Source of the DNA: Cerasicoccus frondis
GTDB lineage: Bacteria; Verrucomicrobiota; Verrucomicrobiia; Opitutales; Cerasicoccaceae
Assembly: GCA_031296915.1 (NCBI GenBank)
Contig: JAVDPC010000004.1
Location: forward strand, 62,001-126,000
Direction of reading: 5' to 3'
Length of the DNA: 64,000 nt
Shown here: piece by piece, positions 54,270 through 62,876 of the stretch
Layout of the letters: each line of letters begins with the position of its first letter
Position numbering within the stretch: position 1 is the stretch's first letter
Notes under the pieces: model-generated
What the model saw: the letters and a program-made list of their open reading frames with translations, nothing else
Database searches by the model: none
Told to the model about the DNA's origin: nothing
Made by a program: the position numbers and the translations under genes

Positions 54270-54789
54270 TTTAGCCGCGGATTGACGCGGATAAAACGCG
54301 GATGCCAGCAGGATGATACGGATGGAAATAAGAATACGTTAGGGTTTTTGCGAACGAACGAAACGCTTAAATTCTACCTTGGATTTTCCAAAATTGATCA
54401 GGAGACCGACTGAAATTCCGGTAGCTTTGAGTTCATTCAATAGCTGAGGTTCGTCATTGGGATTGTATTTTTGCGCCACTTTCAGCTCAACGACAACGGA
54501 TTCATTCACGAATAAATCTGCGAAATATTCACCAATAATTTCTCCTTTGTAATGGACCGTAATGGGAGCTTCAGCCGCCACCTTCACACTGCGTTTTTCG
54601 AGTTCCACCAGCATTGCACGCTGGTAGACCTTCTCCAGGAAACCATAGCCAAGCTCATTGTACACCTCGAATGCGGCTCCAATAATTTCCTTGGTAATCT
54701 CTTCAAGTTCCAGCTCCACAATACTCCTTAAATAACCCGAATTCGCCTCGCTGGCATCCGTGTTCAATCCGCGTTCATCCGCGGCTAAA
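54270..54789. mobile_element. 520-bp unit with 40-bp inverted repeats around a GxxExxY gene
   Basis: 54270-54309 and the reverse complement of 54750-54789 match at about 35 of 40 positions, each beginning TTTAGCCGCGGAT and ending ACGCGGATGCCAGC-like. The repeats also contain internal CGCGGAT copies. The GxxExxY gene fills the interval. No transposase is present, so mobilisation, if any, must be in trans. Confidence 0.75.
54339..54767 (-). CDS. GxxExxY family protein
   Basis: A 142-residue protein of the GxxExxY family. The motif is GYGFLEKVYQRAM, preceded by ITKEIIGAAFEVYNELG and followed by the VVVELKVAQKYN signature, which carries a PD-(D/E)xK-like Glu-x-Lys. The function of the family is unknown; a nuclease fold is predicted. 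The TTG at 54767 lies inside the right inverted repeat; a GTG at codon 17 would also fit. The gene fills the 520-bp repeat-bounded unit and lies between der and an aminotransferase gene. Confidence 0.88.
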   Translation of the reverse strand: MNTDASEANSGYLRSIVELELEEITKEIIGAAFEVYNELGYGFLEKVYQRAMLVELEKRSVKVAAEAPITVHYKGEIIGEYFADLFVNESVVVELKVAQKYNPNDEPQLLNELKATGISVGLLINFGKSKVEFKRFVRSQKP

Positions 54790-54798
54790 AACAGCGTC

Positions 54799-55989
54799 CT
54801 ATTTCGCCGCGGCCTCCGCGGGCTTCAGCGTGCCGACGAAGCGCTCGATGGCGTCGCTGGCCTTGATGAGTTGCTCGTAGCTGTTGGAGAAACTGGCGCG
54901 GAAGAAGCCTTCGCCGCTGGGACCAAACGCAGTGCCCGGGACGACGGCCACCTTCTCGGCTTTGAGCAGTTGCTGGCAGAAATCCATCGACTTCAGGCCC
55001 GTGCCTTGCAGCGAGGGGAACGCGTAGAACGTCGCGTTCGGCACGTGGCACTTCAGGCCAATTTCGTTGAAGCGGCGGGTAATGAAGTCGCGGCGCTGCT
55101 GATACTTTTCCTTCATCATCAGCACGGACTCTTCGCCGTTTTTCAAAGCTTCAATCGCGGCCTCCTGCGAAAGGATCGGCGCACACATCATGGCGTATTG
55201 GTGGACCTTCATCATCGCCTCAACCAGCTCCGGCGTGGAGCAGGCGTAGCCAATGCGGAATCCCGTCATCGCAAAAGCCTTGGAGAAACCGTGGAGGAAA
55301 ATCGTGCGCTCCTTCATGCCCGGGAAGGACGCGATGGAGACGTGTTCGCCGTCGTAAGTGAGCTCGGCGTAAATTTCGTCGGCCAGGACAACGATGTCCT
55401 TCTCGGCGGCAAACTTAGCGATGCGCTCCAGCTTGGCGCGCTCGGTGACGCCGCCTGTCGGATTCGTCGGGAAGTTGAGCAGGATCGCCTTCACCCCCGG
55501 CTCCCAAGCGGCAATGAGCTTGTCCGGGTCGATGGCGAAATCGTCCTCTGCGCTGGTGGCGACGGGAATCGCCTCAGCGTGGCAGAGCTTGATGCTCGGG
55601 CTGTAGCTCACGTAGCACGGCTCGTGGTAGATGACCTTTTCGCCGGGATTCAGGATCGCGCGCAGGGCGATGTCCAGCGCTTCACTCACGCCCACGGCGA
55701 CGAGGATTTCATTCTCCGGATTGTAGCCAATGCCGAAAAAGCGTTCGACATATTTGGAGATCTCGCGGCGGAGGGTGATGAGGCCCTTATTGTCCGTGTA
55801 AGACGTTTTGCCCTTCTCCAACGCGTAAATCGCCGCTTCCCGGATGTGCCATGGGGTCACAAAATCCGGTTCGCCAATCCCGAGGGAAATGGCGTCCTTC
55901 ATCTGTGATACGATCGCAAAGAAATCACGGATACCGGACTTCGGCAGCCCGGCCACGTGATTGGCGACGAATCTTTGGGAGGAGGACAT
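54799..55989 (-). CDS. Class I/II PLP-dependent aminotransferase
   Basis: A 396-residue fold-type I aminotransferase. It has the substrate motif SLGIGEPDFVTP, NFPTNPTGGV, DEIYAEL and the PLP lysine in HGFSKAFAMTGFRIGYA. The closest type is aspartate/aromatic or alanine-like transaminase (patA-like). It follows the AsnC/Lrp gene on the same strand with a terminator-like hairpin between. The substrate is unresolved. Confidence 0.9.
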   Translation of the reverse strand: MSSSQRFVANHVAGLPKSGIRDFFAIVSQMKDAISLGIGEPDFVTPWHIREAAIYALEKGKTSYTDNKGLITLRREISKYVERFFGIGYNPENEILVAVGVSEALDIALRAILNPGEKVIYHEPCYVSYSPSIKLCHAEAIPVATSAEDDFAIDPDKLIAAWEPGVKAILLNFPTNPTGGVTERAKLERIAKFAAEKDIVVLADEIYAELTYDGEHVSIASFPGMKERTIFLHGFSKAFAMTGFRIGYACSTPELVEAMMKVHQYAMMCAPILSQEAAIEALKNGEESVLMMKEKYQQRRDFITRRFNEIGLKCHVPNATFYAFPSLQGTGLKSMDFCQQLLKAEKVAVVPGTAFGPSGEGFFRASFSNSYEQLIKASDAIERFVGTLKPAEAAAK

Positions 55990-56040
55990 AATGTTTTCTA
56001 AAAATTAAGAATGTCGAATGATGAATTACGAAATGAAAAA

Positions 56041-56079
56041 GGCTGGTCGGAATCAGTAACGTTCTTCGCCAGCCCTTTT
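56041..56079. terminator. Terminator between the Lrp-like and aminotransferase genes
   Basis: GGCTGG (56041-56046) and CCAGCC (56069-56074) form a stem; T-rich runs flank it on both strands, so it can stop transcription in either direction. Confidence 0.6.
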
Positions 56080-56105
56080 TCCTTTAATCTTTTTCCTTTA
56101 ATCTT

Positions 56106-56588
56106 CTACGGGCTAACCGCCGGCTTGGCGTCGATTTCTTCGGGGCGCGCGATCAAGTGGCCCTGCTCTTTGTAGGCGCGCAGCATGAAGTGCGTCGCCG
56201 TGGAGTTGACGCCTGCGACTGTCGCCAGCTTTTCAAAGACAAACGAAGCCACGCGCTGCAAGCTCTGGGCCTTGATGACGACCAGCAAATCGTAGGCGCC
56301 GCTCATCAGGTAGCAGCTTTCCACGCGGTCAAATTGGCTGATGCGGTCGGCAATGCGGTCGAAGCCGCCATCGCGCTCAGGGGAAATTTTCACTTCGATG
56401 ACCGCGCGCACGCAATCTTCCCCGTCGAAATCGGGGTTGAGCACCGGGCGCCAGCCCAGCAACACGCCCTCGGCGCGCAGCTTCTCCAGCTCGGCGTCGA
56501 TTTCGTCGCGGGACATGCCCAGCACTTCGCCCATTTGCGCGGTGGTCAAGGGCTCGCCTTCGAGGATCAGTTTGAGTACGGGATTCAT
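56106..56588 (-). CDS. AsnC/Lrp-family regulator
   Basis: A 160-residue protein with a winged HTH (PLTTAQMGEVLGMSRDEIDAE, residues 13-35) and a RAM ligand-binding domain (AVIEVKISPERDGG, YLMSGAYDLLVVIKAQSLQRV). Lrp-type proteins sense amino acids. Being upstream of an aminotransferase on the same strand, it is likely to regulate it. I chose the ATG at 56588; an open extension to 56633 has no family character. Confidence 0.88.
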   Translation of the reverse strand: MNPVLKLILEGEPLTTAQMGEVLGMSRDEIDAELEKLRAEGVLLGWRPVLNPDFDGEDCVRAVIEVKISPERDGGFDRIADRISQFDRVESCYLMSGAYDLLVVIKAQSLQRVASFVFEKLATVAGVNSTATHFMLRAYKEQGHLIARPEEIDAKPAVSP

Positions 56589-56740
56589 GAAAACGGGAAA
56601 CGCTAGCAGTCTCCGCGCGAATGTCCATTGCAATTATGGGCCTTCCAGCGCCTCAGTCAGAAATCCGTGTTAAACCTTTATGCCGAAGACTGAGCGCAGC
56701 AAAAAATTGCCATTTCGCAACGGCCAGCTAGCCTCGCACT

Positions 56741-57313
56741 ATGAAACAACTCCAAGTCATCGCCATGGCCGCCAGCGCGGCGCTCATTTTCACTGCTCCC
56801 CTCTTCGCCGACAAACCTACTGACAAAGGCAAACCAGCAGATGTCGGCAATGCAGCCAACGAATCCAGCTATCAGTACGTTGAGCAGGAAATCGCTAAAG
56901 AGCAGCAACTCCTGAACGAGGAAGACGCCAACGAGAAGGCGAAGTTGCAAAAGGAACTCGCCAAGGAAATGCAGAAAAAGGATGGTTTTGACGCCAAGTC
57001 CAAGGGCATCCTCGATACTTACCTCAAGGAAAATAAAGGCAGTTGGAAAAACAAAAGCTCGCTGCCACCTGGCTTACAGAAGAAGGTTGCCCGAGGCGGA
57101 GACTTGCCACCCGGCTGGCAGAAGAAACTGGGGTTAGGCGACGTCATCCCCAACGACATCTTTGACCACGCACGCCCATTACCCAAGGACATTGCCGAGA
57201 AGATCCCTCACCCAGCCGGCACTGAAGATGTGCAAATCGAAGACGAGATTTACCGAGTCACGAAAAAGACACGCCAGATCATCGATATCATCAGCGCGCC
57301 AGTCAGCCAGTAA
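56741..57313 (+). CDS. Exported CigR/RcnB-like protein
   Basis: A 190-residue exported protein. The signal peptide is VIAMAASAALIFTAPLFA, followed by a Lys/Glu-rich coiled-coil stretch (EQEIAKEQQLLNEEDANEKAK). The double motif LPPGLQKKVARGGDLPPGWQKKL is typical of the CigR/RcnB-related group of periplasmic proteins. The precise function of such proteins is unclear. Confidence 0.82.
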   Translation: MKQLQVIAMAASAALIFTAPLFADKPTDKGKPADVGNAANESSYQYVEQEIAKEQQLLNEEDANEKAKLQKELAKEMQKKDGFDAKSKGILDTYLKENKGSWKNKSSLPPGLQKKVARGGDLPPGWQKKLGLGDVIPNDIFDHARPLPKDIAEKIPHPAGTEDVQIEDEIYRVTKKTRQIIDIISAPVSQ

Positions 57314-57318
57314 GCGCC

Positions 57319-58233
57319 TTAAACAGCTTCTCCCAGTCGCTCGGTGGCGTATTCCAGGTAGCGCTGAAAATCCAAATGATCCAGCCGTAAGTTGGCGCAT
57401 ATTTGCATGATTTCGTCAACTTCGCTGGCGGTTAATTCACCATCGCAGATCGCAACTTCGAACAGCAGTTGCAGGAAACGGCGGCGCTCTCTCAACGTGG
57501 TTTCCTCGAACAGCCAACGGCTAACCCGCAAGGAGTCCATTTCGCTGATCGAGTCAGAGAGCGAAACGATCATGATGAACTCCCCCTGCTCGCGCTCCAG
57601 TTTCCACTGGTCCATCAGGAACTCAATCGCCAGCGCCAGCTCCCGCTCGTCAATGACTTCATCGGCATGAATCACACGCGCCAGCAGAATGCCCGCGAGG
57701 CATAGCCGCCGTAACTCGCATGAAGTGCGGTCTTCGAGGCCAAAATCGCCGTCAATCCACCCCTCGATGCGGTCAGCAATGATCGCATCCATTGGCGCAA
57801 ACTCACGCTCAGCCCACTGGGCGGCGCGGCTGCGACGTTCCATAGGTTGCTCCAAAACTTGCTGAAGGAGCGTCAACGCATCCAATGGAAAAACGCCCAC
57901 TTTCTCAACAAACTCACGGACCAATGTGCGCTCGCTATCGACGATGAAGCCATCGGCCTCGACCATACGCTCAATCGCATACAACGCAAAAAGTTTGGAA
58001 TCATCCGAATCGACTAACCTCACCAGTTCATTAACATAGCGTGTGCGCCACGAAGGGCTGATTGGCTGATCGAGCAACTTTTGTATTTTTCGCCAATCCT
58101 GCAGGGTCAGCCCCGGTAATTGATACAGCAAATCCATTAAACAATCACGCTCTTCAGGCGTGACCTTAGAGTCAGCCCAAGCAGCGACAGCGACAACTTT
58201 CGCCAGCGCCAGGGATAATGACGATTCTTGCAT
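57319..58233 (-). CDS. TerB-like protein with duplicated domain
   Basis: A 304-residue soluble helical protein with two TerB-like halves. Each half has the acidic pattern of the family: AAWADSKVTPEERDCL at the start, and AICDGELTASEVDEIMQ near the end, plus a middle RVIHADEVIDEREL. TerB domains occur in tellurite-resistance and phage-defence-associated proteins, but no such neighbours are present, so the role is unknown. It is convergent with the CigR-like gene. Confidence 0.75.
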   Translation of the reverse strand: MQESSLSLALAKVVAVAAWADSKVTPEERDCLMDLLYQLPGLTLQDWRKIQKLLDQPISPSWRTRYVNELVRLVDSDDSKLFALYAIERMVEADGFIVDSERTLVREFVEKVGVFPLDALTLLQQVLEQPMERRSRAAQWAEREFAPMDAIIADRIEGWIDGDFGLEDRTSCELRRLCLAGILLARVIHADEVIDERELALAIEFLMDQWKLEREQGEFIMIVSLSDSISEMDSLRVSRWLFEETTLRERRRFLQLLFEVAICDGELTASEVDEIMQICANLRLDHLDFQRYLEYATERLGEAV

Positions 58234-58473
58234 TAGCAGGTTGGTAAAGGGTGGGGGAAATTGCTAACGTGTGACTTGGTAAACCAAAGGCTACCGTTGC
58301 CAAACTAGAGTTAAAGCAAAAAAGCGACGACTACACCATCAACCCTACCCACATCCAAGGACCTTGCTCACTCATAAACACTTACACTCAGTACCTCGTT
58401 CCAGGTAAGCGCTCAAAATACCCCAGCCAAGGCCTCCCCTCCTGATCCAAGACAAAGCCCAGCAATAAATGAT

Positions 58474-58815
58474 TTACCTGCCAGCAGGCCACCAAACGGC
58501 CAACCAAACCGTCGGCTGAGCCGGATCAGTCCAGTCAACCCGATGTCGGCGATGAGCAGGCAGGTAACAGTGATCCCCCACGCCCAGCGCTACCGTGCGG
58601 CGCTCCCCGCCTTCCCATTCGATTTCCAGGCGCGCGGCGCCTGCCAGGAGCAGCACCCATTCGTTTTCATCCTGGTCATACCAGTCATCTGGCGCAGAGC
58701 ACTGGCCGGTGGAGACGATTCGCTCAATGCGCACGCCATCCGCGCAAACGAGGTCTTCCATGAGCTCGTCCGGGAGGGAATTTGGGAGATCGGCAAGCAG
58801 GTTTTTAGGCGTCAC
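58474..58815 (-). CDS. Small cupin-domain protein
   Basis: A 113-residue cupin. The metal-binding pattern is recognisable in DDWYDQDENEWVLLLAGAA and in the second motif GDHCYLPAHRRHRVDW. I placed the start at a GTG at 58815 that gives the usual family length; the frame is open much further upstream, but that part overlaps lptD. It is divergent from lptD. Function unknown; such cupins may be sugar or metabolite binders. Confidence 0.78.
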   Translation of the reverse strand: MTPKNLLADLPNSLPDELMEDLVCADGVRIERIVSTGQCSAPDDWYDQDENEWVLLLAGAARLEIEWEGGERRTVALGVGDHCYLPAHRRHRVDWTDPAQPTVWLAVWWPAGR

Positions 58816-58897
58816 TTGGAAATAGCTAGGCAGTTGGCGGTTAAGTTGCAACAAATAGCCTTGTGAAACGTAACGCGCCTGCCCTATCGTCGCACGC

Positions 58898-61081
58898 GTG
58901 CTGCATATTTTCAGAGGTGCCTGCCCCCTACTGATGGGCGTAATGATAACGAGCAGCCTTGGCGCGCAATTGCCCAAGGTTGAGGCGGAGCTGCCGCAGC
59001 TGGAGTCCGACAGCCAGGAATACGACGCGGACACCAACTCCATGGTCGCCAAGGGCAACGCCGAGCTCAGCCACGGCAACATCGTCCTCAAAAGCGAAGA
59101 AATTATTTTTGAGCAGGACACCTCAACGCTCAAGGCCAACGACAACGTCCAGTTGACCCGCGGCGCCTTCCGCATTCTGAGCGACACGGCGACTTACGAC
59201 TACTTTCACAGCAGCTTTTCCGCCGGAGACTTTCGCATGGGCCGGCATCCGCTCTTTCTCGAAGGCGATCAGATCGAGGGTGGCCGCGACGAGATCGAGG
59301 TGCTCAACGGCGCTATTTACTTTCAGGAGCCCGATGAATACGCCTTCAACGTAAAGGCGGATCGCTACCTGGTCAAAGACAACGAAGTCCTCGAAGTTTA
59401 TGACGCGACTTTCCGCATCGGCGAAACACCCTTCTTTTACCTGCCCTACTTCGAGCAGAATATTGAGGAAGACTCGCCCATCGATTACCGCGGCGACATT
59501 GGGTACCAAAAGAGCCTCGGCGCATTCGTCCAAAACACCGCCCTCGTGCGGCTCTACCCCGAAGTGAAGCTTGGCGCCAACTTCGACGGCTACACCGAGC
59601 GCGGTTTCCTGGGCGGCCCGGTGACCAAGTACAACTGGTTTAAAGAAAAAGGCACGCCCGGGAATTACCAGTCAGGCTACGTCGACACCGGTTTCATCTA
59701 CGACTTGGGCAGCAGCAGCGACCTCGGCGTCGACACGCTTGGCCAGCCCATCAACCGCAGCCGTAACTTCATCGAGTGGCGCCACCTTGGCGAGATAAAC
59801 GGCAATATCGACCTCGCCAACACCACCAGTTGGTGGTCGGACTCCGAGGTAACCCGCGACTTCCGCGACGGCCTTTTTTACGACAACCAAATCCCGGATA
59901 ACTGGGCGTCCGCCAGTTACCGTGGTGAGAACTACGTGTTCGGCGGTTTCATCCGCTACCAGCCCAACGCCTGGGAAGACGTCGCCCAGCGCATGCCGGA
60001 AATCAGCTTCAACCTGCTGCCAACCGAAGTCTTCGAAACCGGCGTTTACCAGCGAGCCGACGTCGATTTCGTCTCCCTCGTGGAAAAGTCCCCCACTGGC
60101 CTCTTTGAAGAAACCACCTCCAACCGCTTCAATGCCTACTACGGACTCAAGCGCCCCACCAAACTCACCGAATGGGCCACGGCGACGCCAGTCATCGGCG
60201 GCATGCTGACGAATTACTGGGACACCTACAACCACAGTGGCTCCTACACCCGCGTCCTCGGCGAAGTCGGCATCGACCTGGAGGCGCTCATCACCGGTCA
60301 CTGGAACGTGAAAAACGATTTCTGGGAAATTGACGGCCTGCGTCACATCATGAAGCCGGTCGTCCAGTATCGCTACATCCCCGGCGCAGACGCGGGCAAT
60401 ACGCTCATCCCCAAGGTCGATGTGAGTTCGCCGTTCGAAACCTACCTCGATCCCCTGGGCCTCGCCAACAAGCGCAACATCGACGACCTCTACGCCGAGA
60501 ATACCATTCGCTACGGTCTGGAAAACTCCCTGCAAACCCGCGCCAAAGGCTACGGTTCCTACGATCTGGCGGAGTTCAATATTTACCACGAATTCCGCTT
60601 CGACCAACGCCCGAACGAAGTCATCCTCAACGCCCCGTACCGCCCATTCATTCGCCAGGGAGAACGCTTTGCCTCCGACATTTACACCGAGCTAACCGTC
60701 CGCCCGGCCTACTGGCTGGCCTCGTCGATCTTCATCCGGGTCGACCCGAACTCGCCCAGCCTCGCCCAGCTCAGCACCCGCACCACGATTGTTGACGGCG
60801 AAGAATGGCAATTCTATGGCGGCACCAACATGGTGAAGGACATTGGCAACGACATTGAGCAATACCTGCTGGGCGGCGAATACCGAATCAACGAACGCAA
60901 CACGCTGCGCGCTGAATGGCGCGTCGACGCCGAGATCAGCGAACTGGTTGAGCAATACTACAGCTGGCAGACGCGATTTGCGAACTCCTGGGACATTGAG
61001 TTCATCATCGGCTACCTGCAAGGCGCCACTCGTGAAGATGGTTTTCAGGCCAAGGTTAGAGTCCGCTTGTTAACGTTTTAA
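58898..61081 (+). CDS. lptD: LPS assembly protein LptD
   Basis: A 727-residue outer-membrane protein that inserts lipopolysaccharide into the outer leaflet together with LptE. Signal peptide LLMGVMITSSLGAQ; an OstA-like periplasmic domain (residues 35-200; MVAKGNAELSHGNIVLKSEE is typical); then a beta-barrel with many aromatic strands ending in a terminal Phe (RVRLLTF). Cysteine pairs used for the disulfides in enterobacterial LptD are missing. Its presence means the host has a classical Gram-negative outer membrane. GTG at 58898 or ATG at 58934 are possible starts. Confidence 0.9.
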   Translation: MLHIFRGACPLLMGVMITSSLGAQLPKVEAELPQLESDSQEYDADTNSMVAKGNAELSHGNIVLKSEEIIFEQDTSTLKANDNVQLTRGAFRILSDTATYDYFHSSFSAGDFRMGRHPLFLEGDQIEGGRDEIEVLNGAIYFQEPDEYAFNVKADRYLVKDNEVLEVYDATFRIGETPFFYLPYFEQNIEEDSPIDYRGDIGYQKSLGAFVQNTALVRLYPEVKLGANFDGYTERGFLGGPVTKYNWFKEKGTPGNYQSGYVDTGFIYDLGSSSDLGVDTLGQPINRSRNFIEWRHLGEINGNIDLANTTSWWSDSEVTRDFRDGLFYDNQIPDNWASASYRGENYVFGGFIRYQPNAWEDVAQRMPEISFNLLPTEVFETGVYQRADVDFVSLVEKSPTGLFEETTSNRFNAYYGLKRPTKLTEWATATPVIGGMLTNYWDTYNHSGSYTRVLGEVGIDLEALITGHWNVKNDFWEIDGLRHIMKPVVQYRYIPGADAGNTLIPKVDVSSPFETYLDPLGLANKRNIDDLYAENTIRYGLENSLQTRAKGYGSYDLAEFNIYHEFRFDQRPNEVILNAPYRPFIRQGERFASDIYTELTVRPAYWLASSIFIRVDPNSPSLAQLSTRTTIVDGEEWQFYGGTNMVKDIGNDIEQYLLGGEYRINERNTLRAEWRVDAEISELVEQYYSWQTRFANSWDIEFIIGYLQGATREDGFQAKVRVRLLTF

Positions 61082-61168
61082 GCACTGTTAATAACTCCCC
61101 GGGGATTTTACTGGACAAACCTACAGAAATCACCTTAGATGGCAGCTGATAAGTCTGTGTAGTTTGCC

Positions 61169-61630
61169 ATGAAAATCTCCTCAACGTCACGCCGCCAGGG
61201 GTTCACCCTTCTCGAAATCATGATCGTGGTGATCATCATTGGTGTGATGCTTGCCATGGCAATTCCTGGCTTCAAGGCAGTTCGGGAACGCACGCGAGTT
61301 GCGACCTTCCTAAACGACTTCCGTGCAGTCAAAGAAGCCATCAACCGCTACAGTCTTGAAGAAGGCCACTACCCAATTGGTGAAGGCGGCGGTCCGGCCG
61401 CAGACTTCTATGACTATATCCGTGGCGATGTCATTGATGGCCGTACTGTCATTGGCGGAAACTGGGCCGTAGACGCAACCAATTACCTATTCGCGATCGG
61501 CGTTGCCAACTACGAAGTGGATGACAGCCTGATTCAGCAAATTGACTCTGGCGTGGACGATGGGGACACATCCACCGGGCAGATGTTCATTCAAGGTGAA
61601 AAGACCTTCTACTTCATCATCGAAGAATAG
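61169..61630 (+). CDS. Type IV pilin-like / type II secretion pseudopilin
   Basis: A 153-residue pseudopilin. Basic leader KISSTSRRQG followed by the canonical cleavage site and helix GFTLLEIMIVVIIIGVML; Glu5 is present. The globular part includes FKAVRERTRVATFLNDFRAV and a C-terminal VDDGDTSTGQMFIQGEKTFY, typical for GspG-like minor pilins of this phylum. No assembly ATPase or platform gene is nearby, so the export machine lies elsewhere. Confidence 0.9.
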   Translation: MKISSTSRRQGFTLLEIMIVVIIIGVMLAMAIPGFKAVRERTRVATFLNDFRAVKEAINRYSLEEGHYPIGEGGGPAADFYDYIRGDVIDGRTVIGGNWAVDATNYLFAIGVANYEVDDSLIQQIDSGVDDGDTSTGQMFIQGEKTFYFIIEE

Positions 61631-61677
61631 AAGTCTTTCACATTGTGTTTTAGGCGGCATTTCTATCCACTGCCTGC

Positions 61678-62541
61678 GTGATTGACGCCAGTGCACAAGT
61701 TCAGGATGGAGCCTTGGGACCTGCCTCGGAGCTAGCGATACGCCTGCCCGTATTCGAGGGCCCGCTGGATCTGCTCTTGTTCCTGATTCGTAAGAACGAA
61801 ATCGATATCTACGATATCCCCATCGAGCGAGTCACAAAGCAATACCTGGATGTGTTGAAGTCCATGGAGCAGCTCAATCTCGAGGTCGCGGGCGACTTCT
61901 TTGTCATGGCTGCCACGCTGATGTACATTAAGAGCCGCATGCTTCTGCCCACCAACGAGCAGATCAAGCAAGCTGTCGAAGAGGAAGAAGAGGCCGACCC
62001 ACGCTGGGAACTGGTTCAACAGCTCCTCGAATACAAGAAGTTCAAGGAAGCCTCCTACCAACTGCAGGACCTTGTGGAGCAACAGCAGGACTTGATACCG
62101 CGCATTTACCGGGAGTCCAACGACCAAAAGGAATCGCGCCCCCTCAAGCCCACTGATAAAATCGAGCTCTGGAACTCCTTCAACATGGTCCTTCGCCGGT
62201 TGGCCGAGGGCATGAAATCCGGCGAAATCAATGACGAACAAGTCTCCGTCGCGGATCGGATGGAATACATCCTCACGTTGATCGAGACCAAAGACGACTT
62301 CAAGTTTACCGAGCTTTTCGAGGGCAAATCTTACGGCATCAACATGCTCGTTTCGACCTTCCTTGCGGTATTGGAGCTCACCCGCTTGAAGAAGCTGATC
62401 GTCTTTCAGGACAACAATTACGGTGAAATCCGCTGTGAAAAGCGCATCCTGACGCCTGAAGACGACGAGGTCTTCGAAGATGAAGAAGCGATCGTCAGCG
62501 AGTTCGACGCCGATAGTGACGGCAACACAGCCAACGCTTAG
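61678..62541 (+). CDS. scpA: Segregation and condensation protein ScpA
   Basis: ScpA is the kleisin of the bacterial SMC condensin and partners ScpB at 39538. The 287-residue protein shows the family start RLPVFEGPLDLLLFLIRKN, with FFVMAATLMYIKSRMLLP, and a C-terminal winged-helix region FTELFEGKSYGINMLVSTFLAVLELTRLKK. GTG start at 61678. Its C-terminal 25 residues are acidic, matching the acidic tail of the local ScpB. Confidence 0.93.
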   Translation: MIDASAQVQDGALGPASELAIRLPVFEGPLDLLLFLIRKNEIDIYDIPIERVTKQYLDVLKSMEQLNLEVAGDFFVMAATLMYIKSRMLLPTNEQIKQAVEEEEEADPRWELVQQLLEYKKFKEASYQLQDLVEQQQDLIPRIYRESNDQKESRPLKPTDKIELWNSFNMVLRRLAEGMKSGEINDEQVSVADRMEYILTLIETKDDFKFTELFEGKSYGINMLVSTFLAVLELTRLKKLIVFQDNNYGEIRCEKRILTPEDDEVFEDEEAIVSEFDADSDGNTANA

Positions 62542-62673
62542 ATAGTGTTTTCAACGACTGGCGACGCCCGTCATCCTGAACGGACAGCATTTCCGCCCCC
62601 CCTACTGGCGCAAGTTCGGCCGTCCGGCACTGCTGGCGGTGATAATTACCCGGCCGCCAATCCAGCTATTCCC

Positions 62674-62858
62674 AAAAGCCTTATGCTATGTTTTGAAAAA
62701 GCCTACTCGGTTGTTTTCAAAAAGCCTTATGCTATGTTTTGGAAAAGCCTTATGCTGTGTTAGCAAAACAACCGCTCGGTTGTTTCCCCAACATAGCATG
62801 CTTTGTTGCCCGAACATAGCAGCGGTTGTTGCGCTGACATAGCCTCGGTTGTTTTCAC
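62674..62858. repeat. Degenerate 22-25-bp repeat array
   Basis: Eight successive units of about 22-25 bp share AAAAGCCTTATGCTATGTTT-like or CTCGGTTGTTTT-like sequence, and the second half carries AACATAGC, the reverse complement of GCTATGTT in the first. No equal-length spacers separate perfect repeats, so this is not a CRISPR array. It lies between scpA and proB (minus strand). Confidence 0.7.
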
Positions 62859-62876
62859 CAAGACGCCTAAGCCTTT

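Noticed and set aside
62674..62858. CRISPR array
   Set aside because: Units are degenerate, contiguous and without unique spacers, and no cas gene is present.
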